A stretch of DNA of 64,000 nt, taken from assembly GCA_021234155.1 (NCBI GenBank), contig JAJEKV010000001.1, positions 32,192,177 to 32,256,176 on the forward strand, given 5' to 3'. Position numbers and translations under genes: made by a program. This document shows positions 28,224-40,417 of the stretch, in pieces. The notes beneath the pieces are model-generated. The model had not been told where the DNA came from. It ran no database searches and saw only the letters and a list, made by a program, of their open reading frames with translations. Numbering within the stretch: position 1 is the stretch's first letter; each line of letters opens with the position of its first letter. Source of the DNA: Isoetes taiwanensis (Eukaryota > Streptophyta > Lycopodiopsida > Isoetales > Isoetaceae).

Positions 28224-31200
28224 TGTTACCCAGGCCGCCTAAACTGCTCTTGCCGAGGTGAATTGGGAAGCTTGTGAACAGGACAACGTTGGGAATGACG
28301 AGGCACTAGACTATATCCAAGGTGAGTCTCACATTTATGCCGCTATTGAGACTGGACAAGCAGACAATCAACCTTCTGTCATATCCATTGTTGGCCAAAG
28401 AGATTATAAGCCCTTTGTCATTCTCATGGATACGGGTAGTACACATAACTTTGCCTCCCTTGAAATGGCAGAAGCTTTGCAGCTCACTTCCTTGAAGTCA
28501 AAGCCACGTCCAGTCACGTTGGCTAGTGGGGTCATGTGCCACACACGGAGTCGACGCATTAACTTGAACATCCAGCTGCCAGGAGCACCCGTTGCTCTAG
28601 GGGCCGAGATAATGTATATTGGTCGCTGGAAAGGCAAACATTGATTGTAAAAAGTGAGAGGTTACCTTCAATGCAGCCAATGGAGCCTGGGTGACCATAG
28701 CAGGTAAACCAGTTATTCCCATTATGCAGTGTATCTCATTACGTCAGTTGGATAGAGCTATCAAGAAGTCTCAGGTTATTTGCATGATTTGACTTGCTTC
28801 GATGGAAGCCAAGGCCAAGCAAGACGAAATTATAGATAGCTTTCCTCCAGCAATAGCAGTTGTTCTTCGAGAGTACCATGACCTTTTTCCCGATGAGATT
28901 CATTGATTGCCAGCTTTTAGAGGAATGGAATGTGAAATTACCCAGGAACCAGGTACCAAGCCTACTAGTAAGGCTCCATACAGAATGAGTACCCCTGAGT
29001 TAACTGAGCTTAAGAAACAGCTACAAGAGCTCCTTAAATTGGGTTTCATTCACTAAGTGTGTCACCTTTTGGGGCTCCGATACTCTTTGTGAAGAAGAAG
29101 AAGAATGGCACTTTAAGAATGTGCATTGATTATAGCCAACTAAATAAGCACACTATTAAGAATCAGTATGCCTTACCGCGTGCCGACGATCTGATGGATC
29201 AGTTACAGGGGGCTAAGTATTTCACGAAGATTGATCTTCGTTCAGGTTATCACCAGATCCAAATTAAAGAGGATGACATTCATAAGTCCCATTCCGGACA
29301 CGTTATGGGCATTATGAGTTCACTATGATGCCGTTTGGCCTAACTAATGCTCCAGCCACCTTTGTGAGGTTGATGAATGATGTTTTCCGTAAATATCTTG
29401 ATGATTTTGTCATCATATTCTTTGATGATATCTTGATATACAGTAAGACCTTAGAGGACCATGAGCGGCATCTTCAGTGGGCCTTACAGAAACTCAGACG
29501 CCCCAACTTTATGCCAAGTTCTCCAAGTGTCGGTTTGCAACCACCAAGGTTGATTACCTAGGACATATTATGTTTGCAGAAGGGATGACCAAGATTGAGG
29601 CAGTAAAGGATTGGCCAATTCCAACCACGTATCTGAAGTTCGTAGCTTTCTCGGGTTGGTCGGATATTATCGCAAGTTTGTGAAAGACTTTGCTAAGCCC
29701 GCCTCACCCTTGACGGACCTAACCAAGCATGAAAAAGGTTAGGGATTGAATGGCACATTGAAAAGAAAAGGTCCAAACCGGATTCCAGTCATTGAAGGAT
29801 GCATTGACAACGGCCCCAGTTCTCACCTTACTAGACCCTCAGAAAGATAAGTGGGTTGCCACGGATGCTAGTAAAATAGCTAGTCGGGTCATCGTATATG
29901 ATTCTAGAAAGATGAATGATGCGAAGCAGCGATACCCCACACATGACCAAGAATTGCTTCCTGTCATCGCATTTGGGGGCGCTATTTACTTGGGAGACGA
30001 TTACAGTTGGATACCGATCACCAAAACCTCCAATATATTTTCACGCAACCCCACCTTAATTTGCGACAATGACGATGGATGGAATTCCTCGAGGAGTATG
30101 ACTTTGAGGTCGTCTATTAGCCGAGCAAGCACGTCTATTAGCCGAGCAAGCATAATGTTGTTGCTAACGCGCTTTCCAAACATCCATTGGTCACTCGAAC
30201 GCACTGTAATGCCTTATCCACACTCTCCAGTGAGTTTGGTAAGCAGATACAGCAGGCCCTTCCCATGGATCCAGAATTTCAGGAGATATGGCAAAGTTTA
30301 TCCAAGGAAGCCAGAACAGATAAGGAGAGGGAGGCTTTCCGCCACTATAAAAAGGAAGCTGCCCTCCTTTATTATAAGGATAAATTATGTGTTCCCGAGA
30401 CATCAGGAGTTCGCAAGCTCATCCTCCATGATACACATAACAGTCTTATAGCGGGACATGCGGGATTTATGAAGACTTATTTCAAGATCCGCTCCAGCTA
30501 TTTCTGGCCAGGGATGAAGAAGCACATCGCCAGGTATATTAAGCAATGTCAGATCTGTCAGCAAACGAAGGCGGAGCAGTTACGTAATCTGGGGGAATTG
30601 CAACCCCTAGATGTCCCCAATGCAAGATGGGAAGTTATTACCATGGATTTTATCGTGGGCTCCCACGCACCTTAAAGGGCCTTGATGCCTTAATGGTGGT
30701 GGTCGACAAGCTTTCTAAAATGGCACATTTTTTGCCATGTCGTATCACCGACACTGCATTGGATACTGCCTTGTTGTTTACAAAGGAAATATTCCACCTT
30801 CATGGGATGCCCCGTATCATTATATCGGACCGGGATCCAAAGTTTGTTAGTGCATTCTGGAAGGATTTTTTTAGAACTATTCAAACTAAGCTTGCCATGA
30901 GCACAGCTTATCATCCACAGACAGATGGTCAAACAGAGGGTACCAATCGTATAATTGAAGATATGCTACGTAACTATGTCTAGAACAAGCAATGGGCGGA
31001 TTACATCCATTTGGTGGAGTTTGCCTATAAAAGCACTAGACAGGCTTCCTCAAGGATGTCTCCTTTCATGATCAATTATGGATATCAGTGCCTCACTCCA
31101 GACACATGGCATAATCCGGTTTCCAAGGTGGAAGTGTCTCAGCAATTGCTTACAGATATGCAGGCACTAGTCGAAGAAGTTCAAGCATATTTGTTGGCTG

Positions 31201-31720
31201 CGAGAGCTCGGCAAAAGAGTCTTGCCGACTGACATCGGACACCATGTGAATTCCAGGTTGGTGACTCCGTATGGCTAAAGATAAAGGTCAAGCAGGCCAA
31301 ACTTAAAATTGGCAATTGTAAGAAGCTTGCACCTAGATGGGCGGGACCTTTTGAGATAACTGACAGGATAGGTTCTCAAGGCTACCGGTTGAATCAACCC
31401 GCACATTTGAAAATCCATAAAGTTTTCCATGTAAGTCTTCTCAAGAGGCATAATCCTGACCCAGAACTGGACATACCAACATTTTTGGAGATGACTGAGG
31501 ATCAGTTGGAGATTGTGCCTGAAGGTCTCCTTGATCATGCACATAAGCAAACCAGCCGAACTCAAATCTTGCAATACTTGGTTAAGTGGAAGCACTTACC
31601 AACAGAAGACGCAACATGAGTTCTCAAAGCAGATTTGGATAAGACTTACCCAGACTTTATGCGAGAATGCCAGGGCCGAACCATTCAAGATGAGATCGCC
31701 ACCAACCCTGATGGTAAGTG
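28224..31720 (+). pseudogene. pol of chromovirus C (PR, RT, RNase H, INT, chromodomain)
   Basis: Protease: VILMDTGSTHNFAS, with the catalytic DTG at 28429. [13 protein letters not shown] before a stop near 29056, then [44 protein letters not shown], and FFDDILIYS in place of YVDD. RNase H: WVATDAS, then RYPTHDQELLPVI. Integrase finger: HDTHNSLIAGHAGF and CQICQQ. Integrase core: ITMDFIVG, ISDRDPKF and DGQTEGTNRI, so all three acidic positions remain. Chromodomain: LQYLVKWKHLPTEDAT at about 31570, then DLDKTYPDF. Frameshifts lie near 29320, 29490, 29640, 29990 and 30190, with stops near 28640, 28905, 30672, 30980, 31230 and 31617. A 21-bp tandem duplication sits at the RNase H end (30111-30152). 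The chromodomain would direct integration to marked chromatin. Confidence 0.85.
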
Positions 31721-32254
31721 TTCTGTTATGGATCCGGAAGGGATCATATGAAAGGGATCCGACAGAGATCATTTTATGGGTTGGGTTACATGCATCTTAG
31801 GTGGGGAACCGGGCATATAGGCATTCATGATAGGGCGCATTCGTCTGCGGCTACAATGGGAATATGGCAATTCCTTACACCGAGACGACATGCAAGCCTT
31901 AGGCACGATAGGATTCTTGCATTCATATTTATTTTACTTTAAGGGGGTGGTCCCTTCAACCACACTACTTAAATTATTCTAAAAATACTGAAGTATTTTA
32001 CTTCTGCAGGCCAGTAGGGCGTACTGATGTACTGCAGAAGATCCTAGGCCTCAGTCCGGGGGCCATCTCTTGTGTTTGAAACCTTGTGTTTATGAGTGCA
32101 CTCGTAAGTTATTAGCATCGTAATTTCTTATGTTTGCTAAAGGACTCCGGTCCTATGACACATATATGTAATCTTGTGTTACTTTCAAGGAATAAGAGTT
32201 ATCTCCTATAATTTCATTGTTTATTAACCCTAATGCTGAGGACAACATTAATCC

Positions 32255-32267
32255 AAGGGGGGGAGAA
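32255..32267 (+). other. Polypurine tract of chromovirus C
   Basis: AAGGGGGGGAGAA lies immediately upstream of the TGTCACG start of the 3' LTR. This is the usual position and composition of the plus-strand primer of Ty3/gypsy elements. Confidence 0.85.
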
Positions 32268-33829
32268 TGTCACGTTTCAGATATTTATACGGTATATCTA
32301 TGCATACTATGACACGCCACCAGTATTTAACTAGACCCCTAAGGGTCAATAGAGGGTAACCTGGGTTCATTTAAAAGGGATTTTATAGCTATGCTAATAA
32401 AATTAGTGGATAAATAACCTAATTATACTAATTAGGTTATAATTACTTAAATGGAACCAACAAGGGAGCGCCACCTGGCCCAAATCGATTGGCCAAGTGG
32501 GATTTTCCAATTTGAGAGGAGAAATTGGGGTCCTACCCCCATTTCTGCACCAAAATTGGGAAGAGGAGAGGAAGAGCAGCTACCAGTTCTTGCTAAAAGA
32601 CCCGAAGAGTGAAGGCTTTCCGTGATAATGGCTCCAGCCAAGAGACTGGTTAGTCCTTAGATAGCTTGTACTTCCGCTAACACTTCTTTGAATAGATAGA
32701 ATGGTTAAATTCTCTTTCTATGTTATTATGATGATGATGGATATTTGGATGGTATTTATATTCTTTCTTTTTGCTCTTTCCGTGTATTGAGATTAAGGGA
32801 AGGGTAGAGACCTGAAAGCCTCTTAGAACTAGAGATGTTTCTAGCTAGATCCCTTAATACCCAATTGCGGCCTATGCACAAGAGCCCACCTAGCTGTGGA
32901 TGCTCCCGATGCTATACCGTGATTCAACACCAGACAACGAGCACAATGGTGAAACGGGGGTGGAGTCTTGCCTAGCGTGGCTACAAGACTCCTACAGTAT
33001 GCTAGGCTTATATCCGGTCCTCGCAGGGGGGCCTTATATGGGTCCGACACCTCCTGGGTCGCGGGAGCATGCCTATATGGACGTTCTGGGCTCGATGGGC
33101 GCGCCTAGCGGTCCATGGATTTGGGGGGGTTCCAGTCGGGTACGGCTGCATGTGCATTTAGTGGCACGTAGTCCTTAGCACACCTAGGGATCCATTATGT
33201 TCGGGGAGGGGACACTCCCCTGACCTGCCTCATCGGACCGGGGAGATGCAACCCCGAGTGGTCCCATAGGGTGAATCCATGAGACTGCGTCTCCGGAAGG
33301 CTACAATCACGCCATAGCATGTTTCAGCCTGTCTGCAAAGTGTGCACATGAGGAGCAGATGGAGTGGACTATCCTAGCCATTGTCTTATGCCAGCCAACG
33401 CCATGTTATACTTCCGTCTATTGATATCTTGAGGCCCTGACCGTCAGTTGACCCCATGGAGTCTAAGCCCCGGGTACTTGTCGTAGTGTATTGCTCATGT
33501 TATTTGTGGTTGTATTGTCTTTTCGTTGTTGATGATGGATGGGCCACCCTTCCTGGTGGCATAGTATTTTAGCATGATTGTTGTATGCTAACCTGTATGT
33601 ACGCTTCCGCTGTATAGGATTCCCATAGAGGACGTGGGACGAATGACACATCCGTGTTCCTCGCCCGGATACTTGGCCATTTATGACGGAGGGCCCTACC
33701 ATGGTGATGTAGTCGCCACGAGAGGGGAATTCCCGTATTTATACGATGGAAGCATCCTATAGATTCTGGGAGCATCATAGTCCCAGAATCTATACGTGCT
33801 CCCATCGTATAAATATGGAAAGCATCACA
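32268..33829 (+). repeat. 3' LTR of chromovirus C
   Basis: The LTR begins TGTCACGTTTCAG after the polypurine tract. I place its end at GGAAAGCATCACA because the related LTR at 61958-63897 ends in an equivalent ...CGTTACA at the same alignment point. Shared blocks include CCTCATCGGACCGGGGAGAT, GCAACCC and GTCTGCAAAG. Length is 1562 bp. With no second LTR of this element in the window, the right border rests on the comparison and the TG...CA rule. Confidence 0.7.
33736..33815. repeat. Hairpin-forming inverted repeat near the end of LTR C
   Basis: The left arm (33736-33771) and right arm (33781-33815) share TATTTATACGATGG, AGCA and TATAGATTCTGGGA when the right arm is reverse-complemented, with about three differences and one gap. 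The loop is 9 bases. The stem ends 14 bases before the proposed LTR terminus. Confidence 0.9.
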
Positions 33830-34321
33830 AGAGAGATGATAGAGGTGAGCCCAGTGAAGAAAGAGATTAGAATGGCTAAGGCTAAGACCAAGGAATTAAT
33901 AATTTTACTCTAAATTCTAGACCTAAACATCTTGCTGCTTATGGCGTTCTATGATCAGCCTCGAGACGTCAGGGGCAGTCCTAGTAGTAGGAGTCTCTTG
34001 ACAGCTGACTGACATTTGTCGGACCCCTTCGGCATTCAATACAAGTTTTATTCCTTATTCCTTATGAGCATGTGTCACAAAAGTTTTGCTCAACGGAAGT
34101 GAGGAAATTGATAAAGATCTCGCAATGTGCCTCAAGTTAAGTGCGCCTTAGATAGAATAGAACTGAGATGGGTGACCTCCGTTCTGCCAAATACGTTGTC
34201 TTGTTGAGTGTAGCTAGGGATTTTATCAATGTGATCCTCAATGTGGTAGAAATTCTGTTTGGTATGTGCTCGATTTGTCTGCTGGGATTTCATCCTCTAT
34301 CTAGTGGTAGGATAAGGAGGC
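33830..34321 (+). repeat. Left copy of a dispersed repeat flanking element B
   Basis: Two blocks here recur to the right of element B in the same orientation. Block X2 (about 33960-34030, AGTAGTAGGAGTC...) matches about 48130-48240. Block X1 (about 34117-34319, ending TCTAGTGGTAGGA) matches about 47808-47995. The order is X2-X1-[B]-X1-X2, so B sits between copies of a repeat unit. No coding potential is seen. Confidence 0.65.
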
Positions 34322-37300
34322 TGTTGAAGGTGTTCCTGGCAAAGCCTTCAGCCTCAGTGGTTTAGAACCTCCAGATTGATTAAGGCAACCACTCTGAGTG
34401 AGAAAATTCCAAGAAGAATGCTCAAACAATTGTTTAACTTTCCCTGAAGGGAAAAAAGTCTGCCTTGCAAGAATATGTGTCAAATGCAAACCAAAGGGGT
34501 TTTGATCATGATTCTTGTTTCTACAGCTGCATAAAACTTTGAAGTATCTTGGGGCAAAAGTTAGAAGGATTTTGATGAGGGTAGAATTGCCAAATAGGCA
34601 CTTCTGACCAGGTCAAAAAAAAAATTTTTTGAGGGTAAGATTTTTTGATTAATATAAAAACAAGGTACACGACCTTCTTGTGGGCTCCACAATAGGCCAG
34701 ATAGGAAGTATACAATGCTCTTGCACGCAGCCATCAAACTGGAAAACTACCCTAAGATCACGTCCATGTACTATGGTCAAGGTTCTCAACCTCTTCTTCA
34801 TCCCTGCAAAATGAGTTCAACAGTTTTGAATACTACAGGAGAAAGCCAATCGCAATTCCATGGAAATTTTCCAGAGAAGCCTCCAGTAAGATGCTGCAGC
34901 CCCGCAGACTCATGGCAGCCCCGTCATGACAAATAGGAGTTGCAATGAACAAAATATCTGTTTCAATAGTATCTGCCTCCTGAAGCACACCCCCAAAAGA
35001 TTTGAAGGCATTAACATTTAAACAGTATATGTGTTGCAGCTACAAGAGACACAGGTCTCCCGTCCTGTATATCTTGCTTTACAAATCTGACCTGTACAGA
35101 TCACCATGTCATCCTCTCTACCTGGGATAGAGAAGGGGAAAAAATCCATAATACGCAAGACCCATAACCCAAGCATGGCACCAAAAATATTGCAATGATC
35201 CAGAAAAATCAGATCCAAGGGAATTTTTGGTCAATATCCCTGGCAGAAAGCTAGATTTTCAAACTCGATGCTGGTGATCTCTTTTTGAGATCTGATGCTT
35301 TAGTCTTCCTCTAAGATGTCTGCACACAATGTTCTTAAATGCCCTTTGCAAAAAAAGGTCTACTCTTTTGGGATTTTGATTTTTTGAATGACTGACTGTC
35401 ACAAGATATGAATAGCAGAGAAAAGTGGGTTTGTGCACGTATAAATGCACTTTTTTGCTTTTTTCATGCAATATATACGTCTACCATGACTTGTCAGCGG
35501 GTTGATAAATGCTATTTGAGCACAATGGTCTTATGGTGCAGGCTCAGATCCATGTCAATTAAACAAGCAAATATTATGACAATCATATGCTTTTGTTCAA
35601 GGTGTCCAAATGCAATGCCTCTACTTCTCTTTTCCTCATAATGATGTGCAAGATGAAATAATGCAAGGAGAATAACTTCTATCACAAGATCAATAGGAAA
35701 TACTCATAAATTTGATAACAAGGCTCGGATTTTCATTTTAATCAGGCTCACACAGGCAAACAATATCAATCCCAAGCTCTAAGTCTTGGGCGCAGGATCA
35801 AATAGGTACACAGTCAAAGAAATAGCATGAATTTGTCAGTAATTCAAGCGAAATATCAGGTCTGGAAGGCAGAATCAAGCTCCCAATATGCAAGCCGGTC
35901 CTTCTTCAAGGTAATCAATCTCTTTTTCACCTCAAAGCCCTCGAATCTCTCTGAGCACAAAAGCCCCTTTATAAAATTCCCATGTTCTTATCCGTTCTTG
36001 GCTAATTCGGTTTAATTCTCTGTCTTTTTGCTTCTGTGATGCATTCTTGACATTATACAAGATAATTCGACAGCTTAGAGTCATGACTATATGGTTGTTT
36101 CGGGCGAATTAGACGGATCTTGGCATTTCCTGGATTTAGGGTTCTTGGCAGTTCTGATGAAATATCCCACATGCCCAACTCGATCTGGAAGACAAGGTAT
36201 ATAACAAAAAATATATCCAATATTATTAAGAATTTACGTGTAATATCCACATGGGCCTCGGTACCTCCACCGCCCACATGCCCGGATGTTCCACGTGGCA
36301 GGGGGTGATTGGCTAAGGAATGCGGGGGGTTAGATAGGAATTTTTTTTGTAAAATAGGCTAAGGCACGATTCCCAAGAAACTATATTTGAGGGCCAAAAT
36401 GAACGATTTTTTTTATTTTCTTTTTTGCAAAAAGGATCTTTTAAGATGCTCTAGAGGATGCTAGAATCTTTTTTTGCAAAGGAGCATTTTTGAATTTTGG
36501 CTTTGAAACGGTATATATGGATGGTGATGTGGCATGAGGGCATGATGAGTTGGCAATGTAATGATGACATGGCAAACAAAGGTGGTGAGGTGTCAAACAA
36601 CTTGGCTAAGAATATTTTTTCTAGTCAAAACTTGGGATGAGGTGGACATGATGTGTATGACATGTGGATGATGATGTGGAGGTGTTTGGTGATGATGTGG
36701 CATGATGATGTGTCTCCCTTATGGATTCAACCATGTAATTTGAAGAACTTTGCAAAAAAATAGAATTTCATTGGGATGACATGTGCATGGTATGACATGG
36801 CAATGTGGATGCCATGTATGGTGACTTGGCCTCTTTGAGTGTTGTCATAGGTCAATTTGAGCATCAATGCATATAATTTGCACTTTCTAGGCAAATTTTG
36901 ACTTTAAGTGTTTTCCTTGGGAATTTTTGCATTCTCTCTCATTTTTTGACTTATAGAGAGAGGAAGCTGACCTTTGACCCTATGTATGACCAAGTCAAGT
37001 GGAATTTTTGTGTTTGAATGAGATGGTGATGGCATGGCAAGTGTATGGAATGTGAATGACATGTAAAGAGGAAGTTTTGACTAGAAAAAATCTTCAAGGC
37101 AAATTTTGACTTGGGAGATGAAATGTAGGCATGGAACTTGGGATCTCATGATCATATCTTCATGGTGAAGGGTGTGAAGGGTGTAGGATGGGAATCAAAA
37201 GATGTAATTATGCCAAGAACTCAAATAGTAGCATCACATACCAAGAACTCTTCAAGGGGTCTTCAAATCTTCAAACTTTGCTTGATTCTCCTTCATGTCT

Positions 37301-37359
37301 TGCTTGTGTGACCTAAGTCAAATGTCCTCACCTTGCTCTTCAAGTCTTCAAAGTGTGCA
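34322..37359 (-). repeat. 3' LTR of element B (longer copy)
   Basis: 3038 bp, from TGTTGAAGGTGTTCC on the plus strand to CTTCAAAGTGTGCA. Compared with the partner LTR it carries two extra blocks, about 34615-35220 and about 35525-36112. The second block, like LTR A, contains material absent from the partner, so the loss probably happened in the partner. The last ~1.1 kb (36540-37359) is rich in GGCATG/GATGTGG-type runs shared with LTR A and with the partner LTR. Confidence 0.85.
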
Positions 37360-37375
37360 AAGATGAATTCTCCTT

Positions 37376-38417
37376 GTGTCTCATCTCATTAGATTGCCCG
37401 AGCCAGTCCTGAATAGGCCCTACGACCCCACGATTGCGCCATACCTTCGGGCAGCCCCATCATTTGGGCCCTGGCCGCAATCCAGCACACCCGGTTCGGT
37501 GTTTGCCCTCGGGAGTACTTGGCGGCATCCCACGCGGTCCGTTCTCTTGTCACTCTCCGAGAGACATCGCCCGATTGCCACTAGCGGGATGGGTCCGGCT
37601 CCTAGAGTTCTTTGCTCCGGTCTGCGGGGCCCAACCCGGCCGATCCGCGGTGGTGGTTCACGGCGGTGGTATGGGGCCATCCCCAGCGGGCGAGTGGTGC
37701 GCTGCGACCAGCGACCACCGATCTCCATGTCCGCGGCCTCCACCCGAGGATTTGCAGCCCCTAAACGGTACATTGAGGGGTCCAGCTTCACGAGACTAAT
37801 GCGGCCCACGTAACACACACCGATACTGTCTTTTGCGTATTGTGGGGCTTGAGGAGGCAGTGATTTGTCTCCCGTACGAAGCGACCTCCTTCTTCACTCG
37901 AGGGTGATGCACATACATGCGGCGGCATCCTTTCAAAACCTGCCCGGGTGAAGCGTAGCGACTCGGCCGCCCGCCATCTCACAGTGCGCTTTTGGGAGGC
38001 TCTTTCCGGTCGCACATCTTGCGGCATGGCAATCATTTGAAAGGAACCACCTTTTCAGTTCAGGAAGATTTGACTTCCGTACAGCTCTGCAGACGGACCG
38101 AAGAATTATCGAAAAGTGCGTGCTTCTAAACTGCGCGAAATGGGCGTGTATAGGGGAGGCCAGGCTATCATTCGGGATCAGTGGCCAACTGATCCCTGGA
38201 CAGTCTGGGCCTAGCCATGAGCTACTGCTTTCGGGTTGGTCCCATTTCCTTCATTTTTGTGTTGTAACAGGGCTTAAACCCCCATGTTCTGTTTTTGGGC
38301 TTAGACTTCATGTTGTTCTGTTTTTTGATCGGGGTTTGACCCCCTTGTTTGTTTTGGTCCCATAACCCGATTGGGTTCCTTGGACGTTAAAAATTTCTTC
38401 CTTCCTTCCTTCCTTCT
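37376..38417 (+). mobile_element. GC-rich retroposon-like insertion with (TTCC)n tail
   Basis: A sharp rise in GC content begins after CTCATCTCATTAG, and the block ends in (TTCC)5 at 38394-38417. It interrupts the 3' non-coding segment of element B next to its LTR. Element A is continuous at the equivalent point. The last ~200 bp before the tail are T-rich, with repeated phrases (GGGCTTAAACCCCC, GGGGTTTGACCCCC). A simple-repeat tail is typical of several non-LTR retroposons. Open frames on both strands of 37376-37818 are GC-driven, and I recognise no protein. I found no perfect target-site duplication, so orientation and class are inferred from the tail. Confidence 0.6.
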
Positions 38418-39248
38418 AAGTTCAAATCAAAGTGTGAGCATAAGAATAAGAAATGTGCCTTGCTCTTCCATGCTGCCATAGCATGGCAGCATTATGCCAA
38501 ACTAAAAGAAAAGGCTGGTCCCCCAGTCCCTTTTTCATGTTGCTTGATAATCAAGATAGAACTCCAGCTAATTGCCAATATGTAGGTATGTTTGGCAATT
38601 CAATGGACCTGCAATGGATTGAAGACAAATGGTGATGGTAAATTTCAGTATGATGTGAATATAAACATGGAGGTGATTTACAAATGAACCTGCATGACAA
38701 ATGGGATCATTAGTGAAAATGTGAGCTGCTGGATGGACATATAACAACAGTTTAATGGATTTGGTAGTGATTTAAAGAGTTTTAGGTGGAAAAAGGGCAA
38801 CTCTTGAGCAGATGAGCATGGAGTGTATATCTCAGGGTGCACCTGCATGTGACAAAACATCTGTTAGCAGAAATGAGTTGTTGTTGTGGTAGGAATGGCA
38901 GCAACTATGGATATGATGAAGAATGAGGAGAAATGAATGAGTAATGAGATGAATGACTATAAATCCAGATGCTCCTACATGGATTTCATGGCTTTAACAA
39001 TATCAGTACTTGATTTGAACCTTGACTAGATCGAGACATGCACAAAATTTTTTGGCTCTTGCATCACTGATGTGAATTGAAAACACTAATTAATACTAAT
39101 GCTCAAATTTGAAGACAAAAGCTACATACTTGACACTCCTGAATTGTTGTTTTGTCTTTTTCTTTTCTATTTTTCTTTTTTACTTTTCTGCATATTGGTC
39201 AACCAAAGCAAACTAGAACTAACCTAACCTACAAATTTCAAATATTCT

Positions 39249-40417
39249 TTAACTAAACAAGCTTAGAGCAACATGTTGTTGCCAATACCTCTTTAAATGT
39301 AGGATATTGATAGGATTCAATAATTCTCTGCCATCAAGTACATCTTTTAGCGAATAAGAATCTTTTCCTGCTATGCCAATAACTTCAAAAGGTCCTTCCC
39401 AAAGATTTTCAAATTTGGATGCTATATCTTCCCTTGCCTTATTCCATTTCAACGCAAGCTCACCCGATTTTAGAGTGCCTTGGAGTTTGTGAGCAGCCTT
39501 GAAAGCTGCAATATCCTTGGCTTTTTTTATCATAACAACATTCTCTGCCTCATATCTGTGCTCTTCAAGCTGCATTAATCTCACACACCTTTCCTTTAAA
39601 GCCTCATCCATTTCTAGATTTATCTGATATGCCAATCTGAGTGATGGAAGTTCCAATTCAACAGGCACTACTGACTCTATACCATAGACCAAACTCAAAG
39701 GTGTGTGTTTGATAGATGCTTTAATTGTGGTTCTATAGGCCCAAAGTGCATCATGGAGTTTTAGGTGCCAATCTCTTTTTGAAATGCTGATATTCTTCTT
39801 CAGAATTTGACTTAAGAACTTTGTTATTTGACTCTGCTTGACCATTGCCCTGAGGGTAATAAGATGAACTTTTAGTGTGTTTGACCTTCAGAGTAGCTAG
39901 CAATAATGCAATGGTTTGATTGATAAACTAACTTCCCCTATCAGAGACAATCTTAAAAGGAATTCCAAACCTAGCACAGATGTTTTCATGGAGGAATCTT
40001 GCAGTGGCATAGGCATTTGCCTCCCTAAGGGGAATTGCTTCAGCCCATTTGGTAAAGTAATCTGTGACTACAAGTATGAATTGATGCTGGGCTGAGGAAG
40101 GTGGATCTATTAGACCTATGAAATTTAAACCCCATGTCTGAAATGGCCCAGGAGAAATTATAGCAGTGAGGGCAGCTGGTTGCAAAGTTCTCCTACCAAA
40201 AATTTGTTATTTATGACAGCATTTTATAACATCATAACAATCTTTGAAAAGGGTAGGCCAAAAATATCCTGACCTCAAGATTTTCTTGGTAGTTGTGTTA
40301 GCAGCAAAGTGTCCTCCACATATTCCCTCGTGACACGATTCAATTATCATTCTGGCCTCCTCATCATCAACACATCTCAGCAATATTCCCTCCTTGTCAA
40401 CCTTGCATAATACATCC
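39249..40417 (-). pseudogene. Integrase of element B
   Basis: The HHCC finger is at about 40345-40220 (CHEGICGGHFAAN ... CYDVIKCCHK), followed by a stop. The core at 40185-39928 reads PFQTWGLNFIG, VVTDYFTKWAEAIPLREANA, ICARFGIPFKIVSDRGS and a stop. Then come SSSYYPQGNGQAES and the C-terminal part, 39845-39249. The first catalytic Asp is Asn (codon 40125-40123, in TWGLNF), the same change as in element A. The second Asp (VSDRG) and the Glu (GQAES) remain. The C-terminus ends NPINILHLKRYWQQ with no chromodomain, unlike element C. Confidence 0.8.

Larger units (their letters stand above)
22476..33829 (+). mobile_element. Ty3/gypsy chromovirus C, 5' LTR missing
   Basis: Order on the plus strand: gag (to 25311), nested TIR element (25316-28219), protease, RT, RNase H, integrase and chromodomain (28224 to about 31720), untranslated spacer, polypurine tract (32255-32267) and 3' LTR (32268-33829). 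The protein order PR-RT-RH-INT with a C-terminal chromodomain defines a chromovirus. The 5' end is cut at the LINE ORF1 fragment near 22476, so no 5' LTR, primer-binding site or target duplication is available. Stops and frameshifts throughout indicate an inactive copy. Confidence 0.85.

Noticed and set aside
22476-33829. Element C as an intact, autonomous chromovirus
   Set aside because: It lacks the 5' LTR, is split by a 2.9 kb insertion and has many stops and frameshifts.
37376-37818. Three overlapping long frames on both strands (121-145 codons)
   Set aside because: High GC content makes stops rare in all frames. No frame shows a known domain.
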